Part shown: positions 7,304-16,154 of the stretch, piece after piece
Numbering within the stretch: position 1 is the stretch's first letter
Layout: every line of letters starts with the position of its first letter
DNA from: Paramagnetospirillum magneticum AMB-1
Lineage (GTDB): Bacteria; Pseudomonadota; Alphaproteobacteria; Rhodospirillales; Magnetospirillaceae
DNA length: 64,000 nt
Assembly: GCF_000009985.1 (NCBI RefSeq)
Contig: NC_007626.1
Location: 868,001-932,000, forward strand
Direction of reading: 5' to 3'
Made by a program: the position numbers and the translations under genes
The notes under the pieces: generated by a model
What the model was told of the DNA's origin: nothing
The model's database searches: none
What the model saw: the letters and a program-made list of their open reading frames with translations, nothing else

Positions 7304-8775
7304 TGGCCTTCTCCCGCCAGAACCCAGGTATCCTTGGAACCGCCCCCCTGGGACGAGTTGACCACCAGCGAGCCTTCCTTCATGGCCACGCGGGTCAGGC
7401 CGCCGGCCAGCACCTTGGTCGACGCGCCGGTGACCGCGAAGGGGCGGAAGTCCACGTGGCGCGGCTGAGTACCCTTGGTCGTCAGCGTCGGGCTGACCGA
7501 CAGGCCGATCATGGGCTGGCTGATGTAATTGGCCGGGTCGGCCTTCAGCTTGGCGCGGAACTCGTCGATCTCGGACCGGCTGGCCTTGGGGCCGAGAATC
7601 ATGCCGTAGCCGCCCGATTCGCCCACCGGCTTGACCACCAGATGCTCCAGGTTGTCCAGGGTGTATTTCAGCCCCTCGGCCTCGCGGCAGATGAAGGTCT
7701 CGACGTTGGGCAGGATGGCGTCCTCGCCCAGGTAGTACTTGATGACGCGCGGCATGTAGGCATAGACCGCCTTGTCGTCGGCCACGCCGGTGCCCGGCGC
7801 ATTGGCCAGGGACACGTTGCCCTTGCGGTAGGCGTCCATCAGCCCCGGCACGCCCAGCATGGAATCGGGGCGGAAGACCTTGGGGTCGAGGAAGAAGTCG
7901 TCGATGCGGCGATAGATGCTGTGCACCGGCGCCTTGCCGGCGGTGGTCAGCATGTAGACCCGGTCGTTCTCCACCACCAGATCGCGGCCTTCCACCAGGG
8001 GCACACCCATCTCGCGGGCCAGGAAGACGTGCTCGAAGAAGGCGGAGTTGTAGATGCCCGGCGACAGCAGCACCACGGAAGGCTCGTCGACGCCGGCCGG
8101 CGCGATCTCCTCCAGCGCCCGGCGCAGCATCAGGCCGTAATCGTCCACGGCGCGGACCCGGGTGTCTTCCATCAGGTCGGGAAAACACTGCAGCATCAGG
8201 TTGCGGTTCTCGACCACGTAGGACACGCCCGACGGCGTGCGGGCATTGTCCTCCAGCACCCGGAACAGGCCTTCCTGGTCGCGGATCAGGTCGATGCCGC
8301 AGACGTGGGAATAGGTGCCGCACGGCACCTTCAGCCCGCGCATGAAGGCATGGAAATTGGCGTTGCCCAGCACCAGATCGGCGGGGACGATCTTGTCGGC
8401 CAGGATCTTCTGGTCGCCGTAGAGATCGGCCAGGAACAGGTTGATGGCGGTGACCCGCTGGATGATGCCGGCCTCGAGGCGGGACCACTCGCCCGCCGTG
8501 ATGACGCGGGGCAGCACGTCGAAGGGCAAGATGCGGTCGATGGCGTCCTTGTCGGAATAGACGGTGAAGGTGATGCCTAAGTCGAACAGCTCCTTTTCCG
8601 CCCGCGCGGCGCGGTGGCGCAAATCCTCGGGGTCGAGTGCGTTCAGCCGGGCGGCGATGGCGGCCAACTCGGCCTCGCCGTCACCGCGCAGCGACAGCGC
8701 CTCGCAGAAGAATTCGGCGGGATCATAGCCCGACAACAGGCCGGGTTCGGGTAGGGTCAGTCGTGGCCGGGTCAT
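7300..8775 (-). CDS. Circularly permuted type 2 ATP-grasp protein (COG2308)
   Basis: 491-residue predicted ATP-dependent carboxylate-amine ligase. Motifs include ITFTVYSDKD, RVLEDNARTPSGVSYVVENR, LSPGIYNSAFFEHVFLAREM, LVEGRDLVV, VVKPVGESGGYGMILGP, where the glycine-rich nucleotide loop follows a Lys, and the C-terminal GGLTRVA...VNSSQGGGSKDTWVL. These are the ATP-binding elements in permuted order. Comparative genomics predicts that the family forms peptide or amide bonds; I know of no proven substrate. It is first in a two-gene operon with the alpha-E gene and diverges from a transglutaminase gene. Confidence 0.87.
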   Translation of the reverse strand: MTRPRLTLPEPGLLSGYDPAEFFCEALSLRGDGEAELAAIAARLNALDPEDLRHRAARAEKELFDLGITFTVYSDKDAIDRILPFDVLPRVITAGEWSRLEAGIIQRVTAINLFLADLYGDQKILADKIVPADLVLGNANFHAFMRGLKVPCGTYSHVCGIDLIRDQEGLFRVLEDNARTPSGVSYVVENRNLMLQCFPDLMEDTRVRAVDDYGLMLRRALEEIAPAGVDEPSVVLLSPGIYNSAFFEHVFLAREMGVPLVEGRDLVVENDRVYMLTTAGKAPVHSIYRRIDDFFLDPKVFRPDSMLGVPGLMDAYRKGNVSLANAPGTGVADDKAVYAYMPRVIKYYLGEDAILPNVETFICREAEGLKYTLDNLEHLVVKPVGESGGYGMILGPKASRSEIDEFRAKLKADPANYISQPMIGLSVSPTLTTKGTQPRHVDFRPFAVTGASTKVLAGGLTRVAMKEGSLVVNSSQGGGSKDTWVLAGEGQ

Positions 8776-8958
8776 ACTTTCGATCCCCCTCTCCGCGCCC
8801 CTGAATATGGCGCGGGGTGCAGTTTATCGCGCCATTTCGAATTGATCAAATTTAAGGCACGCATGGCAGCATGCTGAAAGATGAAGCTTTTACTGCAACC
8901 TGACCTCGGGCTCTATGCTACCCTGTTCGCTGCATCTCGCCACTGTCTTCGGATGATC

Positions 8959-11900
8959 ATGGGCATTCACGTCAAGCTGCGCCATACCACACGTTATAAG
9001 TATGACCGACCGGTCGTTCTTTCGCCCCAGGTGGTGCGGCTGCGCCCGGCGCCCCATGCCCGTACGCCGGTGCTGTCCTATTCCCTGGACGTGGAGCCCA
9101 AGGGGCACTTCATCAACTGGCAGCAGGACCCCCAGGGCAACTGGCTGGCCCGGCTGGTCTTCCCCGAGAAGGTGGAATCCTTCACGGTGGATGTGGACCT
9201 GGTGGCCGACCTGTCGGTGGTCAATCCCTTCGACTTCTTCCTGGAGCCCGAGGCGGAGAATTTCCCCTTCGCCTACGACCCGCTGCTGGACCACGAACTG
9301 AAGCCGTTCCTGAATCGCGAGGAGGCGGGGCCGCTGCTGGCCGATTACGTGGCCTCCATCGACACAAGCACGCCCATGCAGACCACCAATTTCCTGGTGG
9401 CGCTGAACCAGCGGCTGCAGGACGACATCAGCTACACCATCCGCATGGAGCCGGGCGTCCAGACCCCGGAACAGACCCTGGGCCTGAAGAAGGGCTCGTG
9501 CCGCGATTCCGCCTGGCTGCTGGTGCAGATTCTGCGCCGCCTAGGGTTGGCGGCGCGTTTCGTCTCGGGCTACCTGATTCAGCTGGTCCCCGACGTCAAG
9601 CCGCTGGACGGCCCCGCCGGGGCGGCGGAGGACTTCACCGACCTGCACGCCTGGACCGAGGTCTACCTGCCCGGCGCCGGCTGGATCGGCCTTGACCCCA
9701 CCTCGGGCCTGCTGACCGGCGAGGGGCATATTCCGCTGGCCGCCTCGCCCGATCCCACCAGCGCGGCGCCTATCACCGGCGCGGTGGAGATGTGCGAGGT
9801 CTCGTTCGAGCACCATATGGGCGTCGCCCGCGTGCTGGAGACCCCCCGTGTCACCAAGCCCTACAGCGAGGACCAGTGGCAGGCCGTGCTGGAACTCGGC
9901 GATCTGGTGGACGAGAAGCTGCGCCAAGGTGACGTGCGCCTGACCCAGGGCGGCGAGCCCACCTTCATCTCCACCACCGACCCGGATGGCGAGGAGTGGA
10001 ACACCAGCGCCGTCGGCCCCACCAAGCGGGCCTTCGCCGACACCCTGATCCGCCGTCTGCGCGACCGCTTCGCGCCCGGTGCGCTGATCGCTTATGGCCA
10101 GGGCAAGTGGTATCCGGGCGAAAGCCTGCCGCGCTGGGCCTTCTCGCTGATCTGGCGCGACGACGACGAGGTGGTGTGGCGCGACCCGCGGCTGATCGCC
10201 CTGGAGGCCGAGGACAATTCCCCCACCCATGAACAGGCCCGCGACTTTTCCCAGGCGCTGTGTCGCCATCTGGGCGTCGACGCCGATTTCGCCATGCCCG
10301 CCTGGGAGGACCCGGCCTATTACCTGCTGCGGGAACAGGCCCTGCCCATCAACGTCGATCCCATCGATTCCAAGCTGGAAAACCCGGAGGAGCGCGCCCG
10401 GCTGGCCACGGTGTTCAAGCGCGGCCTGGGCACGCCCACCGGCTATGTCCTGCCGCTGCAGCCCTGGCAGGCCAAGGATAAGTTCCGCTGGATCACCGGG
10501 CCGTGGCCGACCCGGGACGGCAAGCTGTTGACCATTCCGGGCGATTCGCCGCTGGGCCTGCGGCTGCCGCTGGAATCCCTACCGTGGATTCCCGCCGACG
10601 CCTATCCCTATCACAGCGAGCGCGATCCCTTCGAGCCGCGTGGCCCCATGCCCCCGGCCCGGCGCCAGCGCGCCCAGACCGAGCAGGTCCCGGGCTCCGG
10701 CGCGCCCAAGGCCACGGTGCTGCAGCAGGTGCCGGTGGATCTGCGCCCCGTCGAGACCGCCAAGGGACTGGTGTCCGAAAATGTGCGCACCGCCTTGTGC
10801 GTCCAGCCCCGCGACGGCCGCCTCAACGTCTTCCTGCCGCCGGTGGAAACCGCCGAGCAGTATCTCGACCTGATCGAGGCGGTGGAGCTGTCCGCCGCCG
10901 AGATCGGCACCCCGGTGCATGTGGAAGGCTATCCGCCGCCCAACGATCCCCGCCTGAAGATCATCAAGGTGACGCCCGATCCCGGCGTCATCGAGGTCAA
11001 CGTCCAGCCGGTGGAGCACTGGCGCGAACTGGTGACCAACACCGAGATCCTTTACGACGAGGCCCATCAGGCCCGCCTGGGCACCGAGAAGTTCATGATC
11101 GACGGCCGCCATGTGGGCACCGGCGGCGGCAACCACATGGTGCTGGGCGGCTGGACGCCCGCCGACAGCCCCTTTCTGCGCCGTCCCGACCTGCTGGGCA
11201 GCCTGATCCGCTTCTGGCAGAACCATCCCAGCCTGTCCTATTTGTTCTCGGGCATGTTCATCGGCCCCACCAGCCAGCATCCCCGGGTGGACGAGGCTCG
11301 CGACGACACGCTCTACGAGCTGGAGATCGCGCTGTCCCAACTGCCCCACCGGGGGACCAACGTGGCGCCCTGGGTGGTGGACCGGGTGCTCCGGAACGTG
11401 CTGATCGACGCCAGCGGCAATACCCACCGCACCGAGATCTGCATCGACAAGCTCTACTCCCCCGACGGCCCCACCGGGCGCCTGGGGCTGGTGGAGTTCC
11501 GCGCCTTCGAGATGCCGCCCCATGCCCGCATGAGCCTGGTGCAGCAATTGTTGCTGCGCGCCCTGATCGCTCGCTTCTGGGACGAGCCCTATATGGAGAA
11601 GCTGGTGCGCTTCGGCTCAAGCTTGCGCGACCGCTTCATGCTGCCCCATTGGATCGAGAAGGATCTGGACGAGGTGCTGGAATGGCTTGACGCGGGCGGC
11701 ATCCATTTCGACCGGGCGTGGTTCGCCCCCCATCTGGAATTCCGCTTCCAGGCGGTGGGCGCCGTCACCCATCGCGGCATGCGCATCGAATTGCGCACCG
11801 CCCTGGAGCCCTGGCATGTCATGGGCGAGGAGCCCGGGGCCGGCGGCACGGTGCGCTATGTGGATTCCTCGGTGGAGCGCCTGCAGGTCAAGGTCACCGG

Positions 11901-12285
11901 CCTGGTGGGCGACCGCTATGTGGTGGCCTGTCACGGCCGCCGCCTGCCGCTGGCGCCCACCGGCGCCTCGGGGGAATGGGTGGCCGGGCTGCGCTATCGC
12001 GCCTGGAAGCCGGCGTCCTGCCTGCACCCCACCATCGGCACCCATACGCCCCTGGTCTTCGATCTGGTGGACACCTGGACCGGCGAGGCGGTGGCCGGCT
12101 GCACCTACCATGTCGCCCATCCCGGCGGGCGCAGCTACGACACCTTCCCGGTCAATTCCTATGAGGCCGAGGCCCGGCGCCGGGCCCGCTTCTTCGCCTT
12201 CGGCCATTCCCACGGGCCGCTTCGGGTGGAGAGTGGCACCATCCATCCCGACTACCCAAATACACTGGACCTGAGGCTACAATAG
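8959..12285 (+). CDS. Large transglutaminase-like protein with DUF2126 C-terminus (COG1305 + COG4196)
   Basis: About 1108 residues. The N-terminal third is a bacterial transglutaminase-like domain: an N-terminal beta region (VKLRHTTRYKYDRPV), then KKGSCRDSAWLLVQ with Cys181, DLHAWTEVYLP with His230 and GLDPTSG with Asp246, giving an intact Cys-His-Asp triad. The long remainder is DUF2126, with blocks such as RLTQGGEPTFIS and DGRHVGTGGGNHMVLGG. Such proteins are predicted to cleave or cross-link peptides or amides. I start at MGIHVKLRH by family comparison; ATG 8953 is the alternative. It diverges from the ATP-grasp/alpha-E operon and is followed by a second ATP-grasp/alpha-E gene. Confidence 0.87.
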   Translation: MGIHVKLRHTTRYKYDRPVVLSPQVVRLRPAPHARTPVLSYSLDVEPKGHFINWQQDPQGNWLARLVFPEKVESFTVDVDLVADLSVVNPFDFFLEPEAENFPFAYDPLLDHELKPFLNREEAGPLLADYVASIDTSTPMQTTNFLVALNQRLQDDISYTIRMEPGVQTPEQTLGLKKGSCRDSAWLLVQILRRLGLAARFVSGYLIQLVPDVKPLDGPAGAAEDFTDLHAWTEVYLPGAGWIGLDPTSGLLTGEGHIPLAASPDPTSAAPITGAVEMCEVSFEHHMGVARVLETPRVTKPYSEDQWQAVLELGDLVDEKLRQGDVRLTQGGEPTFISTTDPDGEEWNTSAVGPTKRAFADTLIRRLRDRFAPGALIAYGQGKWYPGESLPRWAFSLIWRDDDEVVWRDPRLIALEAEDNSPTHEQARDFSQALCRHLGVDADFAMPAWEDPAYYLLREQALPINVDPIDSKLENPEERARLATVFKRGLGTPTGYVLPLQPWQAKDKFRWITGPWPTRDGKLLTIPGDSPLGLRLPLESLPWIPADAYPYHSERDPFEPRGPMPPARRQRAQTEQVPGSGAPKATVLQQVPVDLRPVETAKGLVSENVRTALCVQPRDGRLNVFLPPVETAEQYLDLIEAVELSAAEIGTPVHVEGYPPPNDPRLKIIKVTPDPGVIEVNVQPVEHWRELVTNTEILYDEAHQARLGTEKFMIDGRHVGTGGGNHMVLGGWTPADSPFLRRPDLLGSLIRFWQNHPSLSYLFSGMFIGPTSQHPRVDEARDDTLYELEIALSQLPHRGTNVAPWVVDRVLRNVLIDASGNTHRTEICIDKLYSPDGPTGRLGLVEFRAFEMPPHARMSLVQQLLLRALIARFWDEPYMEKLVRFGSSLRDRFMLPHWIEKDLDEVLEWLDAGGIHFDRAWFAPHLEFRFQAVGAVTHRGMRIELRTALEPWHVMGEEPGAGGTVRYVDSSVERLQVKVTGLVGDRYVVACHGRRLPLAPTGASGEWVAGLRYRAWKPASCLHPTIGTHTPLVFDLVDTWTGEAVAGCTYHVAHPGGRSYDTFPVNSYEAEARRRARFFAFGHSHGPLRVESGTIHPDYPNTLDLRLQ

Positions 12286-12308
12286 GCGCTAACACCACGA
12301 AACAGACC

Positions 12309-12412
12309 GTCATCCCGACGACCGGAGGGAGGAGGGATCTCCGCCTGGGGCATGGGTGCCGGGTGGAGAACATCGTATCAGGATGAGATCCCTCGCATTC
12401 GCTCGGGATAAC
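12309..12412. repeat. Dispersed palindromic repeat, copy 3
   Basis: Begins GTCATCCCGACGACCGGAGG and ends TTCGCTCGGGATAAC, with GGGATCTCCGCC and GATGAGATCCCTCGC inside. It lies between the large transglutaminase gene and the ATP-grasp/alpha-E fusion gene. Confidence 0.8.
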
Positions 12413-12437
12413 AGGGTGAAACGACACCGTCGCGATT

Positions 12438-14999
12438 TTGGGGGAGGGGAAAATACCGCGTCGCCTGCGCTCTCGTCTTGAAGGTCCGCCCTGGAGTTTC
12501 GAAGACGCCTATCGTCCGCTGCCGGGAGCCTTCGACGAGGTGAAGGCGCCGGGCGGAGGCGTCCGTCCCCATTGGCAGGGCTTTGTCGAGGGTATGAACC
12601 GCCTGGGCCTCGAGGAGGTCACCCGGCGCTGGGACGTGGGCCAGCGCCTGATCCGCGACAACGGCGTCACCTATAACGTCTATGGCGACCCGGCGGGCCT
12701 GGACCGGCCGTGGCGGCTCGACCCCCTGCCGCTGATCCTGTCGGCGGAGGAATGGTCGGCCATCGCCGAGGGCATCGAGCAGCGGGCCAGCCTCCTGGAT
12801 TCCGTGCTGGCCGACCTTTACGGCGAGCGGACCCTGGTGGGGCGCGGCGTCATTCCCTCGTCGCTGCTGCACGCCAATCCCGCCTTTCTGCGCCCCTGCC
12901 ATGGCTGGCTGCCGGCGGGCGGCCACTGGCTGCACCATTACGCCGCCGACCTGGTGCGCGGCCCCGATGGCCAGTGGCGGGTGTTGAGCGACCGCACCGA
13001 GACTCCTTCCGGGGCCGGCTATGCCCTGGAAAACCGCTCCATTGTCAGCCGGGTGCTGTCCGAGTTCCACCGCTCGCTCCAGGTGGAGCGGCTGGGGCCG
13101 TTCTTCGAGACGCAGCGCCGCACGCTGCAGGGGCTGGCGGTGCGCCACCGCGACGACCCGCGCATGGTGCTGCTGACCCCCGGCCCCTACAACGCCACCT
13201 ATTTCGAGCATGCCTTCCTGGCCCGCCAGCTGGGCATCACCCTGGTGCAGGGCGAGGATCTGACGGTGCGCGACAACACCGTCTACCTCAAGGCCCTGAC
13301 CGGCCTGCAGCAGGTGGACGTGATCTTCCGCCGCACTGGCGGCACGTGGTGCGACCCCCTGGAACTGCGCGGCGATTCCCAACTGGGGGTGGCGGGGCTG
13401 CTGCAATCGGCGCGGCGCGGCAATGTGTCGCTGTTCAACGCCATCGGCAGCGGCCTGCTGGACGGGGCCTCGCTGCTGGGCTTCATGCCCGCCCTGGCCC
13501 GGTCGCTCAGGGACGAGCATCTGCTGCTGCCCTCGGTGCCCAGCTGGTGGTGCGGCGAACCCGCCGCCCTGGACCATGTGCTGGCCAATCTGTCGCGTCT
13601 GGTGATCCGCCCCGCCTTCGGGCGGCGCGACCAGCCGGTGATCGGCGCCGCTTTGTCCGGGGTGCAGCTGGCCGAGATGCGCAACGCCATCCTGGCGCGT
13701 CCCTGGGACTGGGTCGGCCAGGAGGTGAAGACCACCTCGACCCTGCCGCTGTGGGCCGAAGGGCGGATGGAGCCCCGCCATTGCGTGCTGCGCGTCTTCG
13801 CCGTCCACACCGAGAAGGGCTGGCAGGCCATGCCCGGCGGCCTGGCCCGGCTGTCGTCCGAGCGCGACCTGCTGGCGTCGCGGCTGCAGACCGGCGGCGG
13901 CGGCAGCAAGGACGTCTGGATCGCCTCGCCGACCCAGCGCCTGACGGTGACCACCGCCCGGCCGCAGGTGCCGCCGGTGCGGCTGACCCGCGAGAACCGC
14001 GACCTGCCGTCGCGGGTGGCCGACAACATGTTCTGGCTGGGCCGCTATCTCGAGCGCTGCGAGGCCACCACCCGCCTGCTGCGCGCCGCCCTGATCCGCA
14101 TCGAGGATGCCCTGGCCGAGGGCGATTCCGTGCGGGCCCAGGCCATGATCCGCGTCATGACCGCGCTGGGCCTGTCGGTGCCCGAGGACGAGGACGACCA
14201 GCCGGCCGAAAGCCTGACCGACCGGTTGGTCGCCCATCACCTGTCGGTGGAGGGGGCCGGGCTGGCCGGCTGTGTCGAGCGCCTGCTGCGCATCGTCGTC
14301 CATCTGCGCGACCGTCTGTCCAACGACACCTGGCGCGCCCTGCATCAGCTCCGGGACGAGATCGGCCTGCTGGCCGCCGAGACCGGCGGCGGCGACGTGA
14401 TGGGCCGGCTCAACGCCATGGTGCTGACCATGCAGGCGGTCAGCGGCCTGGCCATGGAGAACATGACCCGGGGGCCGCAATGGCTGTTCCTGGATTCCGG
14501 CCGCCGCGCCGAGCGCGCCATCGCCATGGTGGAAATGGTCAGCGGCGCCCTGGCCGACGTGGACGGCGAGGAGGCGGTGCCGCTGGATCTGCTGCTGGAG
14601 ATCTGGGACAGCGTGATGACCTACCGCTCGCGCTATCTGTCCACGCCGCGTCTGGCGGGCGTGCTCGACCTGCTGCTGTGCGACGAGGGCAATCCCCGCT
14701 CGCTGGGCTTCCAACTGGCCACCCTGGAAGGCCACATGAACCGGCTGGCCGCCATGGGCGAGCATTCGGGCTTCTACAAGCCGGAGCAGAAGCTGATGAC
14801 CGTGCTGTGCGGCACCATCCGCACCACCGACGTCATGGTGATTTCCCGCTTCGACCGCGACGGCGGCTATCACGACGCCCTGCGCCTGCTCGACATGCTG
14901 CGCTCGCGGCTGTGGGAATTGTCCGAGCAGGTGTCGCGCACCTACTTCATCCACGCCCAGTGGCGGCTGCCCACAGCGCCCATGGAGGAACTGGCGTGA
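12438..14999 (+). CDS. Fused circularly permuted ATP-grasp + alpha-E protein
   Basis: 853 residues joining the two functions that are separate genes at 6332-8775. Residues about 1-490 are the ATP-grasp (DNGVTYNVYGDP, LSDRTETPSGAGYALENRSI, LLTPGPYNATYFEHAFLARQ, LVQGEDLTV, RPAFGRRDQPVIG, GGGGSKDVWI). Residues about 520-850 are alpha-E (ADNMFWLGRYLERCEATTRLL). The glycine loop RPAFGRRDQP is less canonical than KPVGESGGYG in the paralogue. The start is unclear: TTG 12438 is the only common start before the conserved region, yet the GGGGGAGGGG ribosome-like sequence lies after it. The stop overlaps the next gene (GTGA). Confidence 0.85.
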   Translation: MGEGKIPRRLRSRLEGPPWSFEDAYRPLPGAFDEVKAPGGGVRPHWQGFVEGMNRLGLEEVTRRWDVGQRLIRDNGVTYNVYGDPAGLDRPWRLDPLPLILSAEEWSAIAEGIEQRASLLDSVLADLYGERTLVGRGVIPSSLLHANPAFLRPCHGWLPAGGHWLHHYAADLVRGPDGQWRVLSDRTETPSGAGYALENRSIVSRVLSEFHRSLQVERLGPFFETQRRTLQGLAVRHRDDPRMVLLTPGPYNATYFEHAFLARQLGITLVQGEDLTVRDNTVYLKALTGLQQVDVIFRRTGGTWCDPLELRGDSQLGVAGLLQSARRGNVSLFNAIGSGLLDGASLLGFMPALARSLRDEHLLLPSVPSWWCGEPAALDHVLANLSRLVIRPAFGRRDQPVIGAALSGVQLAEMRNAILARPWDWVGQEVKTTSTLPLWAEGRMEPRHCVLRVFAVHTEKGWQAMPGGLARLSSERDLLASRLQTGGGGSKDVWIASPTQRLTVTTARPQVPPVRLTRENRDLPSRVADNMFWLGRYLERCEATTRLLRAALIRIEDALAEGDSVRAQAMIRVMTALGLSVPEDEDDQPAESLTDRLVAHHLSVEGAGLAGCVERLLRIVVHLRDRLSNDTWRALHQLRDEIGLLAAETGGGDVMGRLNAMVLTMQAVSGLAMENMTRGPQWLFLDSGRRAERAIAMVEMVSGALADVDGEEAVPLDLLLEIWDSVMTYRSRYLSTPRLAGVLDLLLCDEGNPRSLGFQLATLEGHMNRLAAMGEHSGFYKPEQKLMTVLCGTIRTTDVMVISRFDRDGGYHDALRLLDMLRSRLWELSEQVSRTYFIHAQWRLPTAPMEELA

Positions 15000-15871
15000 A
15001 GTTCAAGGTTCGCCACACCACCACCTACAAATACACCGAGCCGGTGCAACTGTCCCACCACGCGGCCCATTTGCAGCCGCGCACCGTGGACGGCCAGAGC
15101 GTGGGACAGGTCAAGGTGACCATCCGCCCCAGTCCGGAGGTGCTCGACGAGGGCGGCCGCGACTATTTCGGCAATCCCATCACCTTCTTCACCATCCAGA
15201 GCCCCCATTCCACCCTGGTGATCGACGCCTCCTTCGTGGTGGAGACCGCCGGCCAGCCGAGGCTGCCCCAGATCGCGGTTCCCGCCTGGGATTCCGTGCG
15301 GCTCAACACCTGGTCGGGGGCGCGGGGCATCGATGAATCGGTGATGGATTTCGTCTTCGCCTCGCCCCAGGTGCCGCCCCTGGCCGAGGCCGAGCGCTTC
15401 GCCCTGCCCAGTTTCCCCCCCGGCCGTCCCCTGGACGAGGCGGTGATGGATCTGAACCACCGCATCCACAGCGAATTCACCTTCGATCCCGAGGCCACCA
15501 CCGTGGGCACCCCCCTGGCGCAGGTGTTCCAGCAGCGCCGCGGCGTCTGCCAGGACTTCGCCCATGTGGGCATCGCCTGCCTGCGGGCCATGGGGCTGGC
15601 GGCGCGCTATGTCAGCGGCTATATCCGCACCAAGCCGCCGCCGGGCAAGGAAAAGCTGGTGGGCGCCGATGCCTCCCACGCCTGGCTGTCGGTCTACCAG
15701 CCCGGCTGGGGCTGGCTGGATCTCGATCCCACCAACGACATGGCCGCCGGCCAGGATCACATCGTGGTGGCCTGGGGCCGCGACTACGACGACGTCACCC
15801 CGGTGCGCGGCGTGGTGCTGGGCGGCGGCGAGCATCAGGTGCTGGTGGCCGTCGACGTGCTGGAGATGTAG
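14996..15871 (+). CDS. Transglutaminase-like cysteine protease-fold protein (COG1305)
   Basis: 291 residues: an N-terminal beta-rich domain (KFKVRHTTTYKYTEPVQLSH) and a C-terminal transglutaminase core with an intact triad, Cys185 in RRGVCQDFAH, His228 in ASHAWLSVY and Asp244 in LDLDPTND. Papain-like enzymes of this kind hydrolyse or ligate amide bonds. The GTG start overlaps the stop of the ATP-grasp/alpha-E gene by four bases, so the two proteins are probably made in fixed ratio and act together. No signal peptide is evident, so it is presumably cytoplasmic. Substrate unknown. Confidence 0.87.
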   Translation: MKFKVRHTTTYKYTEPVQLSHHAAHLQPRTVDGQSVGQVKVTIRPSPEVLDEGGRDYFGNPITFFTIQSPHSTLVIDASFVVETAGQPRLPQIAVPAWDSVRLNTWSGARGIDESVMDFVFASPQVPPLAEAERFALPSFPPGRPLDEAVMDLNHRIHSEFTFDPEATTVGTPLAQVFQQRRGVCQDFAHVGIACLRAMGLAARYVSGYIRTKPPPGKEKLVGADASHAWLSVYQPGWGWLDLDPTNDMAAGQDHIVVAWGRDYDDVTPVRGVVLGGGEHQVLVAVDVLEM

Positions 15872-15892
15872 TGGCCCGGCCTGGGTCCTGGG

Positions 15893-16099
15893 CTACTCGT
15901 AGCGCTTGATGTCCAGCTTTTCCGGGGTATCGGCCACCAGTTGCAGGGCGATGGTCCCGTTGTCGGTGCGAAGCAGCAATTCCAGGAACCAAGTGCCATC
16001 CTCCAGCTCCATGGGCTGGGCGGCGCCGATATAGCTGACACCTTCGACGTCCATGCTGAGGCTGTGGTTGTCGTTGAATGAAATGGCCGCGACCTTCAT
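15893..16099 (-). CDS. Small conserved hypothetical protein (68 aa)
   Basis: I do not recognise a named family. The 68-residue product (MKVAAISFNDNHSLSMDVEG...) is acidic, lacks a signal or membrane segment, and reads as short beta strands (GTWFLELLLRTDNGTIALQLV). AGGAGTG stands just upstream of the ATG. It lies between two longer genes with proper spacing and normal codon usage, so it is probably real. Its function cannot be inferred. Confidence 0.55.
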   Translation of the reverse strand: MKVAAISFNDNHSLSMDVEGVSYIGAAQPMELEDGTWFLELLLRTDNGTIALQLVADTPEKLDIKRYE

Positions 16100-16154
16100 G
16101 GTCGAACACTCCTGTCTGGGCGCGGTGCAAGACTCCCCCAAATGCCGGGCGCCG

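Noticed and set aside
8842..8849. TTGATCAA as a possible FNR site between the divergent ATP-grasp and transglutaminase operons
   Set aside because: FNR sites need four bases between the half-sites (TTGAT-N4-ATCAA); this is only an 8-bp palindrome.
12378..14954. 858-codon open frame opposite the ATP-grasp/alpha-E fusion gene
   Set aside because: Shadow frame, His/Gln/Gly-rich and low complexity; the forward gene has clear family motifs.
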